A DNA stretch of 64,000 bases, taken from positions 124,001 through 188,000 of the forward strand of contig NZ_JASCXJ010000001.1 of assembly GCF_030271535.1 (NCBI RefSeq), given 5' to 3'. The notes under the pieces were generated by a model. It did no database searches. It was not told the origin of the DNA and saw nothing but the letters and a program-made list of their open reading frames with translations. This document shows, one piece after another, positions 36,365 through 45,740 of this stretch. Each line of letters begins with the position of its first letter. Position 1 is the first letter of the stretch. The position numbers were made by a program, and so were the translations under genes. The stretch comes from Nocardiopsis sp. ATB16-24. GTDB taxonomy: Bacteria > Actinomycetota > Actinomycetes > Streptosporangiales > Streptosporangiaceae.

Positions 36365-37183
36365 TCAGTCGCGGCCCGAACGCACCCCGTGCGCCAGTTC
36401 CTGGGCGAAGGAGCGGACCGCCGTGAGGCCGGTCTCCAGGTCGGGGGCGTCCAGGATCCGCTGGCAGAACCCCGCACCGACGATCACCCCGTCGGCGTAG
36501 GAGGCCACCTCCGCGGCCTGGGCTCCGGTGGAGATGCCCAGGCCCACGCAGACGGGCAGTCCGGAGTCGCGGGTCGCCTCGCGTGTGCGCCGCACCAGCG
36601 TGGAGGCGGTGTCGGCGACCTGGGCGCGGGTGCCCGTCACGCCCATCAGTGAGGCCGCGTACACGAATCCGGTGCAGGCGCCGGTGGTCAGGGTCAGACG
36701 GTGGTCGGTGGAGGAGGGCGCGATCAGGAAGATCCGGTCCAGTCCGGTGGAGGTGGAGGCCGCGATCCACTCCTCGGCCTCCTCCGGGAGGAGGTCGGGG
36801 GTGATCACCCCCGACCCGCCCGCCTTGGCCAGGGCGGTGGCGAAGCGTTCCACCCCGTAGCGTTCGATGGGGTTCCAGTAGGACATCACCACGGCGACGG
36901 CTCCCGTGGCGGCGGTGGCCTCCACCACACGGAACACGTCGTCGGTGGTGGTGCCGGCGTCCAGCGCCATGTCCGCGGCCCGCTGGATGGTGGGGCCGTC
37001 CATCATGGGGTCGGAGTAGGGCAGACCGACCTCGATGACGTCGCAGCCGCCCTCCACCATGGCCTCCACGACCCTGATCGAGGACTCCACGTCCGGGAAG
37101 CCGGCCGGCAGGTAGCCGATGAGCGCGGCACGTCCCTCCTCACGGGCGAGGGCCAACCTGGTCTGTAGTGCGGTGGTGGTCAC
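36365..37183 (-). CDS. trpA: Tryptophan synthase alpha subunit
   Basis: TrpA cleaves indole-3-glycerol phosphate to indole, which is channelled to TrpB. The 272-residue protein has the family's [10 protein letters not shown], catalytic [28 protein letters not shown] and GVTGTRAQV. The GTG at 37183 overlaps the trpB TGA (GTGA) and GGAGGG lies 6 bases before it. It ends the trpC-trpB-trpA unit. Confidence 0.97.
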   Translation of the reverse strand: MTTTALQTRLALAREEGRAALIGYLPAGFPDVESSIRVVEAMVEGGCDVIEVGLPYSDPMMDGPTIQRAADMALDAGTTTDDVFRVVEATAATGAVAVVMSYWNPIERYGVERFATALAKAGGSGVITPDLLPEEAEEWIAASTSTGLDRIFLIAPSSTDHRLTLTTGACTGFVYAASLMGVTGTRAQVADTASTLVRRTREATRDSGLPVCVGLGISTGAQAAEVASYADGVIVGAGFCQRILDAPDLETGLTAVRSFAQELAHGVRSGRD

Positions 37184-38397
37184 GACCGTCCCTCCGAGTT
37201 CACGAGGCCGAAGTAGGCGGCCGCGGTGTCGACGTCCTTGTCGCCGCGCCCGGAGAGGTTCACCAGGATGACGGCTTCCGGGCCCAGACGCTCGCCGAGT
37301 CTGCGCGCGCCCGCCAGGGCGTGCGCGCTCTCGATCGCCGGGATGATGCCCTCGGTACGGCACAGAAGCCGGAAGGCCTCCATGGCCTCGGCGTCGGTGA
37401 CCGGTTCGTAGGTGGCGCGGCCCGTGTCGGCCAGGTAGGCGTGCTCGGGTCCCACGGCCGGGTAGTCGAGTCCGGCCGAGATCGAGTGGCTGGGCAGGGT
37501 CTGCCCGTACTCGTCCTGGAGGACGAAGGTACGCGCGCCGTGGAAGACGCCGGGGCTTCCGGCGGTGATGGAGGCCGCGGTGCGGGTGGTCTCGGCGCCC
37601 TCTCCCCCGGCCTCGAAGCCGTACAGGGCCACCTCGTGGTCGGGGATGAAGGCGGCGAAGACGGCCATGGCGTTGGAGCCTCCGCCCACACAGGCGGCCA
37701 CCGCGTCGGGGAGCCCTCCGGTGCGCTCCAGCACCTGTTCGCGGGCCTCCTGTCCGACGACGAAGTGCAGGTCGCGCACCAGCTTGGGGAAGGGGTGCGG
37801 ACCGGCGACGGTACCGAACAGGTAGTGGGTGCGGTCGACATTGGCCACCCAGTCCCGGAACGCCTCGTTGATGGCGTCCTTGAGGGTGCGACTGCCGATG
37901 GTGACGGGAACGACCTCGGCGCCGAGCATGCGCATGCGGGCGACATTGAGCGCCTGGCGCCGGGTGTCCTCCTCGCCCATGTAGATCACGCACTCCAGGC
38001 CGAGCAGGGCGCAGGCCGTGGCGGTGGCCACGCCGTGCTGTCCGGCACCGGTCTCGGCGATGACGCGGGTCTTGCCCATGCGCTTGGTGAGAAGGGCCTG
38101 TCCCAGCACGTTGTTGATCTTGTGGGAGCCGGTGTGGTTGAGGTCCTCGCGCTTGAGCAGGACGCGGGCGCCGCCGCAGTGCGCGGAGAAGTTACGTGCC
38201 TCGCTCAAGGGACTGGGACGTCCGGTGTAGTCCTTGAGCAGTGCGGCGAGTTCGGCCTGGAACTGTGGGTCCTGTCTGGCCTTGTCCCATTCCGTGGCGA
38301 CCTCGTCGAGGGCGGCGACGAGTGCCTCGGGCGCGAAGCGGCCACCGAATCGGCCGTAGTGCCCGTGTGCGTCGGGCGTCGGTTGGTCCTGGCTCAT
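37180..38397 (-). CDS. trpB: Tryptophan synthase beta subunit
   Basis: TrpB is the PLP enzyme joining indole and serine. The 405-residue protein from ATG at 38397 (AGGAG upstream) has [13 protein letters not shown], the PLP lysine in GSHKINN, the catalytic [10 protein letters not shown] and the [10 protein letters not shown] phosphate-binding loop. About 230 bases separate it from trpC; this leader contains a hairpin at 38477-38500. It is coupled to trpA. Confidence 0.97.
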   Translation of the reverse strand: MSQDQPTPDAHGHYGRFGGRFAPEALVAALDEVATEWDKARQDPQFQAELAALLKDYTGRPSPLSEARNFSAHCGGARVLLKREDLNHTGSHKINNVLGQALLTKRMGKTRVIAETGAGQHGVATATACALLGLECVIYMGEEDTRRQALNVARMRMLGAEVVPVTIGSRTLKDAINEAFRDWVANVDRTHYLFGTVAGPHPFPKLVRDLHFVVGQEAREQVLERTGGLPDAVAACVGGGSNAMAVFAAFIPDHEVALYGFEAGGEGAETTRTAASITAGSPGVFHGARTFVLQDEYGQTLPSHSISAGLDYPAVGPEHAYLADTGRATYEPVTDAEAMEAFRLLCRTEGIIPAIESAHALAGARRLGERLGPEAVILVNLSGRGDKDVDTAAAYFGLVNSEGRS

Positions 38398-38476
38398 GGA
38401 AAGCTCTCCTGACGAGGGCCGGCCGCGGGTCGTTCCCCGGGCCTGGCGCCGCAGGGATCCGCGCGCCGACCGGCTG

Positions 38477-38500
38477 CGCGCCGCCTTCTCCGGCGGCGCG
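38477..38500 (-). terminator. Hairpin in the trpC-trpB spacer
   Basis: A perfect 9-bp GC stem (38477-38485/38492-38500) with a 6-base loop lies about 80 bases before trpB. It may be a partial terminator or attenuator; no Trp-rich leader peptide was seen next to it. Confidence 0.4.
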
Positions 38501-38627
38501 TTCTGACTGTGGGTCAACGCGGCGTCGGGAACCCGCGGCTCACGCCCGCGGGCTCCCTAGAGCCATCGCCCGCCGGGGAGCGCCGCCCCGGTCACCGGTA
38601 CCCGTGTCGTTGTCGCCACACCCGCTC

Positions 38628-39434
38628 CTAGCTACGGTCCCGCAGGGCCGGATGGGCTCCGGCGGTCACCAGATCGGCCACGGCCTCGCGCGGGTTCCGA
38701 CCGCGGACGAGGCTCTCACCGACGAGGACGGCACCGGCTCCGGCGCCGGCGTAGGCCAGCAGGTCGTGCGGGCCTCGGATCCCGGATTCGGCGATCTTGA
38801 CGATGTCGGAGGGGATGAGGGGGGCGAGCCGGGAGAAGGTGTCCCGGTCCACCTCCAGTGTCTTGAGGTTACGCGCGTTGACGCCGATGACGGTGGCACC
38901 CGCGTCCAGGGCGCGGGAGACCTCCTCCTCGTCGTGCACCTCCACCAGGGGCATCAGACCCAGGGAGCGGGCTCGCTCGACCAGGGAGACCAGGGCCTCC
39001 TGGGACAGGGCGGCGACGATGAGCAGCGCGGCGGAGGCGCCGAAGGCGCGGGCCTCCCACAGCTGGTAGGAGCTGACGATGAAGTCCTTGCGCAGCAGGG
39101 GGGTGTCGACGGCCTGGCGGACGGCCTGTAGGTCGGCGAGGCTTCCGTTGAAGCGACGCTGCTCGGTGAGGACGCTGATCAGGGTGGCGCCGCCCGCCTC
39201 GTAGTCGCGGGCCAGCGCCGCGGGGTCGGTGATGGAGGCGAGGGGTCCCTTGGAGGGGCTGGCGCGCTTGACCTCGGCGATGACGTGCACCCCCGGGCGC
39301 CGCAGGGCGGCTTCGGCGTCCTGCGGGGTGGGCACCGACCCGGCCTGTTCCTTGAGGCGGTCCAGGGGAAGGGCCTCCTGCCGCTGCGCCAGGTCGGCGC
39401 GTACTCCGTCGAGGATCTCGTCGAGCACGCTCAC
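38628..39434 (-). CDS. trpC: Indole-3-glycerol phosphate synthase
   Basis: TrpC closes the indole ring in tryptophan synthesis. The 268-residue TIM-barrel protein has [13 protein letters not shown] (catalytic Glu/Lys region), [34 protein letters not shown] and [10 protein letters not shown]. The GTG at 39434 overlaps the stop of a 37-codon ORF by four bases, so translation may be coupled to it. No trpD or trpE is nearby. Confidence 0.96.
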   Translation of the reverse strand: MSVLDEILDGVRADLAQRQEALPLDRLKEQAGSVPTPQDAEAALRRPGVHVIAEVKRASPSKGPLASITDPAALARDYEAGGATLISVLTEQRRFNGSLADLQAVRQAVDTPLLRKDFIVSSYQLWEARAFGASAALLIVAALSQEALVSLVERARSLGLMPLVEVHDEEEVSRALDAGATVIGVNARNLKTLEVDRDTFSRLAPLIPSDIVKIAESGIRGPHDLLAYAGAGAGAVLVGESLVRGRNPREAVADLVTAGAHPALRDRS

Positions 39435-39544
39435 CAGTTCCTGCTCCCTCGTGAAAGTGGCCGGTCACGGTGGTGGCCGCGTGGGCGGGCCTCCAGCTGT
39501 GGGGCGGGACCGGACGCCGCCGCCGCACCGTGTTGCTGCCTCAT
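39431..39544 (-). CDS. Possible 37-residue ORF overlapping the trpC start
   Basis: The ATG at 39544 has GGTGGA 6 bases upstream and the frame ends in Trp-stop (TGGTGA), whose last bases form the trpC GTG. The peptide is rich in Arg, Gln, Ala and Pro and has a single Trp as its last residue. It could be a coupling or leader peptide. A chance ORF cannot be excluded. Confidence 0.35.
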   Translation of the reverse strand: MRQQHGAAAASGPAPQLEARPRGHHRDRPLSRGSRNW

Positions 39545-39632
39545 CGTATCCACCCGTCGGCTCTGGGACGTCGCCGCCCCACCCCCCTCCGTGTTTTCTC
39601 GTCGGGGGGCGGGACGGGAGTCCCCAAGGAGC

Positions 39633-40049
39633 TCACGTCTCCGACACGATGGCGAAACCGACGCCGAAGATGAGGAGAAGGACGTAGAGGACGACCGGGA
39701 CGAACAGGACCACACCGATGATGCCCAGGATCTTGGCGGTGTTCGCCGCGGACTGGGCTCCCATGTAGTCGCCGACGGACCACTTGCTGTTGACCTGGAT
39801 GGCGAAGATCAGACCGATGATGCCGATCAACGGGATGCAGCTGAGGATGCCCAGGATGTTGTGCACCAGATAGTTCTTGGGCGCCTCACCTGGTGGCGGG
39901 GGCGGCGCTCCGTGGCCGTAGCCGTATCCGTAGCCGCCGGGAGGACCGTAACCACCGGGACCGTAGCCACCCGAAGGGTCGTGACCGCCGGGAGGACCGT
40001 AGCCGCCGGAAGGGTCGTGACCGCCGGGGGGCGGAGGGACGTGGCTCAT
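39633..40049 (-). CDS. CD225/dispanin-like membrane protein (Gly/Pro/Tyr-rich N-terminus)
   Basis: The 138-residue protein has a disordered N-terminus of GGHDPSGGYGP-like repeats (about 8-50), then two membrane segments (about 62-84, 105-135) separated by QVNSKWSVGDYMGAQSAANTAK, the CD225/dispanin-type loop. Actinobacterial members are uncharacterised. It sits between trpC and a DUF2752 gene, on the same strand. Confidence 0.8.
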   Translation of the reverse strand: MSHVPPPPGGHDPSGGYGPPGGHDPSGGYGPGGYGPPGGYGYGYGHGAPPPPPGEAPKNYLVHNILGILSCIPLIGIIGLIFAIQVNSKWSVGDYMGAQSAANTAKILGIIGVVLFVPVVLYVLLLIFGVGFAIVSET

Positions 40050-40144
40050 GTGCGCACTCTCCGAGATCTGTCATGGCGTGTCCGCCACGAGAAGGGAACG
40101 CGTCCGCAGGTCCCGGGCTCGGGGTTCTGCGTGTTCGCGTGGGA

Positions 40145-40657
40145 CTACCGCCCGGGGAACAACGGGGTCCCGGGGGCGAGGAAGGAGAACCAGGGCAGGT
40201 TGCGTAGGACCCAGTGCCCGGTGATGACGATGAGCATCCCCCACAGGAACCATCCGGGCGTGAGCCTGGGAGGGCTCTTGGGCGGCCGGAGGCAGTGGTG
40301 GAGCCAGCGCACGTACGTCCAGGCCACGTAGGGGGCCAACAGCCACAGCAGCGGGTTCATGCTGAGGGAGCCGAGGACGTCACCGTGGGTGAGCAGCGCG
40401 ATCGCGCGCATGCTGCCGCAGCCGGGGCAGAAGGTACCGGTGAGCAACAGCCAGGGGCAGGTGGGGTAGTTGCCGGGCTCGTTGGGGTCCACCAGGTGCA
40501 GGAGCGCGGCTCCCGCCATGCCGAGCACGCCCAGTCCCGCGGGCCACACCACCGGAGGCAGGGACATGATCCGACGCCTGAGCCGGTCGGTCGGGGAGAG
40601 TCTCTCCGAAGGGGCGGGCACGGGGCCGACCGGAGGTTCTTCGTGGTGTGGATGCAC
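40145..40657 (-). CDS. DUF2752 membrane protein
   Basis: The 170-residue protein has the DUF2752 signature CPWLLLTGTFCPGCGSMRA near residues 67-85, with a GD....NPL segment after it and three or four hydrophobic segments. The cysteines might bind a metal or form a disulfide; the function is unknown. DUF2752 genes are commonly adjacent to CD225/TM2-type genes, and here one lies on each side. Confidence 0.85.
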   Translation of the reverse strand: MHPHHEEPPVGPVPAPSERLSPTDRLRRRIMSLPPVVWPAGLGVLGMAGAALLHLVDPNEPGNYPTCPWLLLTGTFCPGCGSMRAIALLTHGDVLGSLSMNPLLWLLAPYVAWTYVRWLHHCLRPPKSPPRLTPGWFLWGMLIVITGHWVLRNLPWFSFLAPGTPLFPGR

Positions 40658-40690
40658 GTGATCAGCCTAGTGTTCGGGGTCGACAAGGGT

Positions 40691-40724
40691 TCTGCCCCCG
40701 AGCACCGGAGCGTTCGGGGGCAGA
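40691..40724 (-). terminator. Terminator downstream of the second dispanin-like gene
   Basis: A perfect 11-bp inverted repeat (40691-40701/40714-40724) lies 22 bases past the stop at 40746. Confidence 0.75.
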
Positions 40725-40745
40725 GGTCCCACGACGACAGGCGTC

Positions 40746-41087
40746 CTAGTAGTACATCATCGGGGCACTGGCCGCCGCGACGATGGCGAGCACCACGTAG
40801 AGGCCGATGCTCAGCACCCATCCGATGCCGCCGAGGATGAAGGCGATCCGCGTCCACTTCTTGGCCTGGGCCTGGGCTTGCAGGGCGCCGCCCTGGTCTC
40901 CCCTGTTCCACAGGTCGTTGACCTTACTGGCGTTGATGATGGCCGGAATGGCGAAGGGCCAGCAGCAGAAGATCGCGACGATGGCCCAGACGAGGCCGTT
41001 GTCCGGAGGGGTGGCCCCGGGCGGAGGGCCGTAGCCGCCGCCGTGGGGTGGGCCTGGGTTTCCGGGGGGTGGGGGACCATAACTCAT
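40746..41087 (-). CDS. CD225/dispanin-like small membrane protein
   Basis: The 113-residue protein has a Pro/Gly-rich N-terminus (MSYGPPPPG, to about 30) and two membrane segments flanking an INASKVNDLWNRGDQGGA loop, the dispanin-type arrangement. It resembles the protein at 39633-40049. The ATG at 41087 is chosen for its family-like start; the ribosome binding site is weak and an upstream GTG at 41129 is possible. Confidence 0.8.
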   Translation of the reverse strand: MSYGPPPPGNPGPPHGGGYGPPPGATPPDNGLVWAIVAIFCCWPFAIPAIINASKVNDLWNRGDQGGALQAQAQAKKWTRIAFILGGIGWVLSIGLYVVLAIVAAASAPMMYY

Positions 41088-41358
41088 GCTCGACACAACT
41101 TTCGAAAAGAAGGACAAGGGATTTGGCACGACGCGCCGACGGCACGCCGGTCGTCCGACATGGGGCAGGGTCGGATCACCGGGTCGCGCGCACCGCAGGC
41201 AGGAGCGGATGGTTCCTCTTCGATGAACTCGTCACCGGCCGGAACCAACGCGGCCGACAGCGCCGGTGGGGTGAATCTACCTGCCCCATGGGACGTTAGT
41301 CCATTTTCAGTTGTCCATCCGCTTTGAGCTGCGGTTTCGGGAAAGTCCCCAGCCCAGG

Positions 41359-41625
41359 TCAGACCGTCGTCTTACGACCGGCCTCCCACTCCTCACGCGT
41401 GGGCGGGACCGGGCGGGGCTCCTTGCGTCCCAGACCGGCCTTCTTCATGACACCGGCGATGATGGCGAGCACGATGCTGACGCCGAAGGTCACGGCGAGC
41501 CAGGTCATCAGGGCACCGCCGAGAACGATGGCGGTGGCCGCCACGGTCCACACCACGATCCAGGAGATGGCGAGGAACCATGCGGAAACGGTGTTGCCGT
41601 GGTCCTCGTGGTGTTCGTCGGCCAT
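41359..41625 (-). CDS. HGxxPAAW-like two-helix membrane protein
   Basis: The 88-residue protein begins with a His/Glu-rich stretch and HGNTVSAW, a variant of the HGxxPAAW motif of small actinobacterial proteins found beside trp genes, then has two hydrophobic segments and a GRKEPRP tail. Its ATG overlaps the stop of the TIGR02234 gene. The function is unknown. Confidence 0.75.
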   Translation of the reverse strand: MADEHHEDHGNTVSAWFLAISWIVVWTVAATAIVLGGALMTWLAVTFGVSIVLAIIAGVMKKAGLGRKEPRPVPPTREEWEAGRKTTV

Positions 41626-42332
41626 CAGGGTTTCTCCTTCGGTTCGGCCGGCCGTTCGGCCGGCGGTGCGTGTGCGGTGCCGTCCCCGTCCTTTCGCACG
41701 GCGCGCTCGGGACCGGTGCCCTCAGGGGCGTCAAGTGTGGGGTCGTCACCGGCGTCCAGCGATCTCCACAGGTCAGAGGGTGTTTCGGACCGGTTCGCGC
41801 TCGGTGCGGCGTCTCGATCGTACCTGGTGCCCATGCCCGGCCAGGCGGGGGCCCGGAGCACGGCCAGCAGCCCGACCACGACCAACGACGCCGCGCCGGC
41901 CACGGCCATGGCGGGGCCGAGGAGGGACGGCTCGGGCCCGGTGGCCGCCTGCACGGTTCCGGCCATGTCGGAGGTGTTCTTCGTCACCGCGTCCAGGAGC
42001 GCCTGCGGACGGGTGGCGGCCCAGACCCCGTGGAGGGCGATCGCGCCGCCGACGGCGATGAGGAGGCCGATCAGGCGGCGGGCCGCGCCCTTGGCCGCGT
42101 AGAGGCCCGCGACACCGGCCAGGGCGGCCCAACCGATACCGCTCGGGAGTCCGGTGAGATCGCCTCCGGTCAGGTCCACCGGGGCCGGTGCGACCGGCCC
42201 GGGCGCGCTCAACAGACCGGTGACCCAGGTGCGTCCGGCCGCGACGAGCAGCAGGGCGGCCCCGGCGGCCAGGACGAGCATGGCGATGCCGTACTCCCGA
42301 CGCACGCGGGGTGGTGTGGTGGCCGAACTCAC
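41625..42332 (-). CDS. Trp biosynthesis-associated membrane protein (TIGR02234 type)
   Basis: This 235-residue protein has about four hydrophobic segments (near 14-35, 63-80, 88-105, 135-155) with the typical AGRTWVTG near the first and [15 protein letters not shown]. The family is known only by linkage to trp genes. The start GTG overlaps the hisI stop (GTGA), and its end overlaps the HGxxPAAW gene, so hisI and the two membrane genes form one unit. In related genomes trpE separates hisI from this gene; here it does not. Confidence 0.85.
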   Translation of the reverse strand: MSSATTPPRVRREYGIAMLVLAAGAALLLVAAGRTWVTGLLSAPGPVAPAPVDLTGGDLTGLPSGIGWAALAGVAGLYAAKGAARRLIGLLIAVGGAIALHGVWAATRPQALLDAVTKNTSDMAGTVQAATGPEPSLLGPAMAVAGAASLVVVGLLAVLRAPAWPGMGTRYDRDAAPSANRSETPSDLWRSLDAGDDPTLDAPEGTGPERAVRKDGDGTAHAPPAERPAEPKEKP

Positions 42333-42673
42333 AGGATCCCCCCGGCGTCGAAGCACGTGCGGTCGCCGGTGTGGCAGGCGGCGCCCTTCTGGTCCACACG
42401 CACCAACAGGGTGTCCCCGTCGCAGTCCAACGCGACCGACACCACACGCTGTGTGTGCCCCGAGGTCGCTCCCTTGACCCAGTACTCGCTCCGGCTGCGC
42501 GACCAGTAAGTGGCGGCGCCGGTGGTCAGGGTGCGGTGCAGCGCCTCGTCGTCCATCCAGGCGAGCATGAGGACCTCTCCCGTGTCGTGTTGTTGCACGA
42601 TCGCGGGGACGAGGCCGTCCGGGTCGCGCTTCAGGCGGGCGGCGATGTCCGGGGCGAGGCTGCTGTCGCTCAT
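42329..42673 (-). CDS. hisI: Phosphoribosyl-AMP cyclohydrolase HisI
   Basis: HisI opens the purine ring of phosphoribosyl-AMP in histidine synthesis. The 114-residue protein shows the metal-binding residues in [16 protein letters not shown] and CHTGDRTCF and the motif [14 protein letters not shown]. It is separated from the other his genes by a SIS-domain gene and an ABC exporter, and heads an operon with two membrane-protein genes. Confidence 0.96.
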   Translation of the reverse strand: MSDSSLAPDIAARLKRDPDGLVPAIVQQHDTGEVLMLAWMDDEALHRTLTTGAATYWSRSRSEYWVKGATSGHTQRVVSVALDCDGDTLLVRVDQKGAACHTGDRTCFDAGGIL

Positions 42674-42814
42674 GGGTCCAGGTTATGGCCGTCCGCGCGG
42701 CGCCGCGCACCGGGTGGTGCGCGGGGAGGGGCCCGTCACGGGACCGCCGGGCGTACGCTCCCACCGGGGAGGGTCCGCGAACGTCACCACCCGCGACGTC
42801 GGCCTCCGGTCCAC

Positions 42815-42820
42815 TAGAGT
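42815..42820 (+). promoter_or_regulatory. -10-like hexamer upstream of the SIS-domain gene
   Basis: TAGAGT (TAnnnT) lies about 46 bases before the TTG start of the SIS gene, leaving a short leader with a GGAGG site. No strong -35 was seen. Confidence 0.35.
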
Positions 42821-42866
42821 TCCTGCGTCCCCTTCCGCCGTCTTCTCCTCGTACGTGGAGGTCGAC

Positions 42867-43862
42867 TTGACCGCCGAGTCCCTGGCCGCCGATCTCGCGG
42901 GCAAGCCCGACGCCCTGATCCGGCTCGCCGACCGTTTCCCTCGGTGGGATCCCTACGCCGCGCTGCCCGCGCTGTTGGAGGACGAACCCGCCTCGGTGCG
43001 GTTCCTGGGGCTGGGCGCGGCACGGCACGCCTGCGAGGTGGCGGCGGCCCGCCTGCGCAGGGCGGGGATCGCGGCGAACGCGGATTTCTCCTCCTCCGTC
43101 GAGGAGCCTCCCGCCGGAGCGGAGACGCTGGTGGTGGCGGTGAGTCTGGGAGGCGGGCAGCGGGAGCTGTACACGGTTCTGGACCGCTATGTGACCCGTT
43201 CCCCGGTGATCGTGCTGGCCCCTTCCGTGGACGCCGTGGTGGGACGCCAGGCGGACCTGCTGGTGCCGCTGCACGCGGGTGAGGAGGCCAGTGGACTGGG
43301 CTGCCGTGCCTACCAGCACGCGCTCGCGCTGCTCCTGTTGTTGGGGCACCACCTGGGCGCTCCGGTCGTGGGCGGCAGCCAGAGCTTCCCCGGGTTGCTG
43401 CGCAGGGCGGCCAACGCCACGGTGTCACTGTTGGAGACCGCGCCCGAGTGGGTGCCCCGTGCGGCCGGGATCGTGGACTCGCCGCACGGAGTGCACCTGG
43501 TGGCCCCGGCCGAGCGCATGGCCTCGGCGTGGCAGGGTGCGCAGGCGCTGCGCAAAGGGCCGGTGCGGGTGGCTCACGCCTGTGAGACCGGGGAGTGGTC
43601 GCACACCGACCGCTATCTGGCCGCGGTGACGGACTATCGAGCGTTGCTGTTCGCGGGCTCGGTGTACGACGACCGGTTCGCCGAGCACCTGGGGCAGTTG
43701 CGGGGAGCGTTCGTGGCGGTGGGCCCCACCCCCGGCCGCGAACGCGTGCCGGGGGCGGGGATGACGGTGCGCTATCCGGGTGACGCCGACCCCGACGTGA
43801 GCCTGTTGGTGGAGCCCCTGGTGGCGGAGTTGTTGGCCGCTCACTGGTGGCGCGACCGTTGA
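42867..43862 (+). CDS. SIS-domain (phosphosugar-binding) protein
   Basis: SIS domains bind or isomerise phosphosugars. The 331-residue protein has two tandem SIS-like folds: FLGLGAARHACEVAAARLR ... VVAVSLGGGQRELYTVLD in the first half, and ALRKGPVRVAHACETGEWSHTD ... YRALLFAGSVYDD in the second. TTG at 42867 is preferred because GGAGG precedes it by 5 bases; GTG at 42855 is an alternative. It converges on the ABC exporter with 30 bases between. The substrate is unknown. Confidence 0.75.
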   Translation: MTAESLAADLAGKPDALIRLADRFPRWDPYAALPALLEDEPASVRFLGLGAARHACEVAAARLRRAGIAANADFSSSVEEPPAGAETLVVAVSLGGGQRELYTVLDRYVTRSPVIVLAPSVDAVVGRQADLLVPLHAGEEASGLGCRAYQHALALLLLLGHHLGAPVVGGSQSFPGLLRRAANATVSLLETAPEWVPRAAGIVDSPHGVHLVAPAERMASAWQGAQALRKGPVRVAHACETGEWSHTDRYLAAVTDYRALLFAGSVYDDRFAEHLGQLRGAFVAVGPTPGRERVPGAGMTVRYPGDADPDVSLLVEPLVAELLAAHWWRDR

Positions 43863-43892
43863 TCCGACGCGCCGTCCCCGGGTGGGGCGGCC

Positions 43893-45740
43893 TCACGCCG
43901 AGGAGCGCGCCCAGGAGGCGTACAGGTCGGCGTACACGCCCGGTTCGTCGACCAGTTCGGTGTGCGAGCCGCTCTGTACGATGCGCCCGTCGTCGAAGAC
44001 CAGTACCCGGTCGGCGGACTCGGCCGTGGACAGGCGGTGGGCGATGGTCACGGAGGTACGTCCCCGTGTGAGCCGGTCCAGGGCGCGTTGGATGCGCATC
44101 TCGGTGTGCGGGTCCACCGCGGAGGTGGCCTCGTCCAGCACGAGCAGGTCCGGGTCGGCGATGTAGGCACGGACGAGGGCGACCAACTGCCGCTCCCCCG
44201 CCGAGAGGGACTCGCCGCGCTGGCCCACGGGGGTGTCCAGTCCGTGCGCGAGGCTGTCCAGCCACTCCGAGAGTCCCAACTCGGTGATGGCGGCCTCCAG
44301 TTCGGCGTCGGTGCTCTCGGGGCGGGCGAAGCGGATGTTGTCGCCCAGGGAGCTGTCGAAGAGGAAGCCCTCCTGCGGGACCATGACCACGCGGCTGCGC
44401 AGGGAGGAGAAGGCCACCTCGCGCAGGTCCACGCCGTCGAGTCGTACGCTGCCGTGGTCGGGGTCCATCAGACGGGTGAGCAGCTTGACGAAGGTGGTCT
44501 TGCCCGAGCCCGTCTCCCCCACCACGGCCACGCGGGTGCCGGGGGTGATCTCGACGTCGACGTCGTCCAGGACCACGGGTCCCTCGGGGTAGGAGTAGGT
44601 GACGCGGTCGAAGCGGACGTCGACGGGACCGCGCGGCAGTTCACGGCCCGCCTCCCCCGGGTCGGCGATGTCGGGGACCGTGTCGAGCACTCCCAGGACC
44701 CGACGCCAACCGGCGATGGCGTTCTGCGCCTCGTTGAAGATCTCGGTGGCCATCATCATCGGCTGGACGAACAGGGTCATCAGGAACAGGAAGGCGATGA
44801 GCTGTCCCGCCGTCAGGTCCCCGCCCAGCCCCAGCCAGACGCCGACGAGGACCACCGCGGTGTTGCCGATGGCCGAGACGATCTCGGCGAAGGGGGAGAC
44901 GGCCATGGACAGGCGCTGGGCACGAACCTGGGCCCGGCGGGTGGCCAGGACGGTGGTGTCGATGCGCCCGGCGGTGCGTCGCTCGATGCCGTGGGCCCGG
45001 ATGACGGCGGCTCCCATGACGGTCTCGCCGATGACACCGAGCATGTCCCCGGTGGTCTCCCGCACCTTCAGGTAGGCCTTGGACAGCAGCCTCTGTAGCC
45101 AGCGCACGCCGAGCAGCAGGGGCAGGAAGCAGATCCACACCACGAGGGTGAGCTGCCAGGAGTAGATCGCCATGAGGGTGGTGGCGACCATGAGCTGGCC
45201 GCTGCTGACCAGCAGGAGCAGACCGCCCCACTGCATGAAGGTGCTGATCTGGTCGACGTCGCTGGTGACACGGGAGACCAGGGCGCCCTTGCGTTCGCTG
45301 TTCTGGGTGAGCACGGACAGGTCGTGCACGTGTCGGAACGCCTTACGGCGCAGTGTGGCCAGGCCGGACTCGGTGGCCCGGTACAGGCGCAGGTTCATCA
45401 GGTAGGAGCAGATCATGGTGACCACGAGCAGGGCGGCGCAGACGGCCACCATGCGGGTCACGAAGCCCAGGTCGGGCCCGTCCGGAGCGGCCAGGCCGTT
45501 GTCGATGATCTGCTGCACGGCGATGGGCACGATGACCTTGCCCGCCGTGGCCACGACCGCGAACACCAGGGTCAACCACAGGCCCTGCGCGAACTCCGGG
45601 GAGAGCCGTAGGCCGCGTTTGATGGTGGCGATGGCGCCGTCGGAGGAGCGATGCAGGGCCAGGACCGGGTCGGTGGCGGCGTCCGTCGGCTGCTGCGCGC
45701 CGGTACCGGAGCGCTGCTCGGTGCGGGCGGGTGCGCTCAT
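43893..45740 (-). CDS. ABC exporter half-transporter with canonical ATPase site residues
   Basis: The 615-residue type IV (exporter) protein has six membrane helices (about 50-330) and an ATPase domain with GETGSGKTT, Q-loop VPQEGF, signature LSAGERQL (non-canonical), Walker B LLVLDEATSAVD with catalytic Glu, and H-loop IAHRLST. Its ATG overlaps the stop of the second half-transporter (ATGA), so the two are coupled and likely form a heterodimer. The substrate (drug, lipid or peptide) is unknown. Confidence 0.9.
   Translation of the reverse strand: MSAPARTEQRSGTGAQQPTDAATDPVLALHRSSDGAIATIKRGLRLSPEFAQGLWLTLVFAVVATAGKVIVPIAVQQIIDNGLAAPDGPDLGFVTRMVAVCAALLVVTMICSYLMNLRLYRATESGLATLRRKAFRHVHDLSVLTQNSERKGALVSRVTSDVDQISTFMQWGGLLLLVSSGQLMVATTLMAIYSWQLTLVVWICFLPLLLGVRWLQRLLSKAYLKVRETTGDMLGVIGETVMGAAVIRAHGIERRTAGRIDTTVLATRRAQVRAQRLSMAVSPFAEIVSAIGNTAVVLVGVWLGLGGDLTAGQLIAFLFLMTLFVQPMMMATEIFNEAQNAIAGWRRVLGVLDTVPDIADPGEAGRELPRGPVDVRFDRVTYSYPEGPVVLDDVDVEITPGTRVAVVGETGSGKTTFVKLLTRLMDPDHGSVRLDGVDLREVAFSSLRSRVVMVPQEGFLFDSSLGDNIRFARPESTDAELEAAITELGLSEWLDSLAHGLDTPVGQRGESLSAGERQLVALVRAYIADPDLLVLDEATSAVDPHTEMRIQRALDRLTRGRTSVTIAHRLSTAESADRVLVFDDGRIVQSGSHTELVDEPGVYADLYASWARSSA

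Noticed and set aside
38398-38627. Possible TrpM gene or Trp attenuator between trpC and trpB
   Set aside because: No small ORF with a good start and no Trp-rich leader peptide was found; only a GC hairpin is present.
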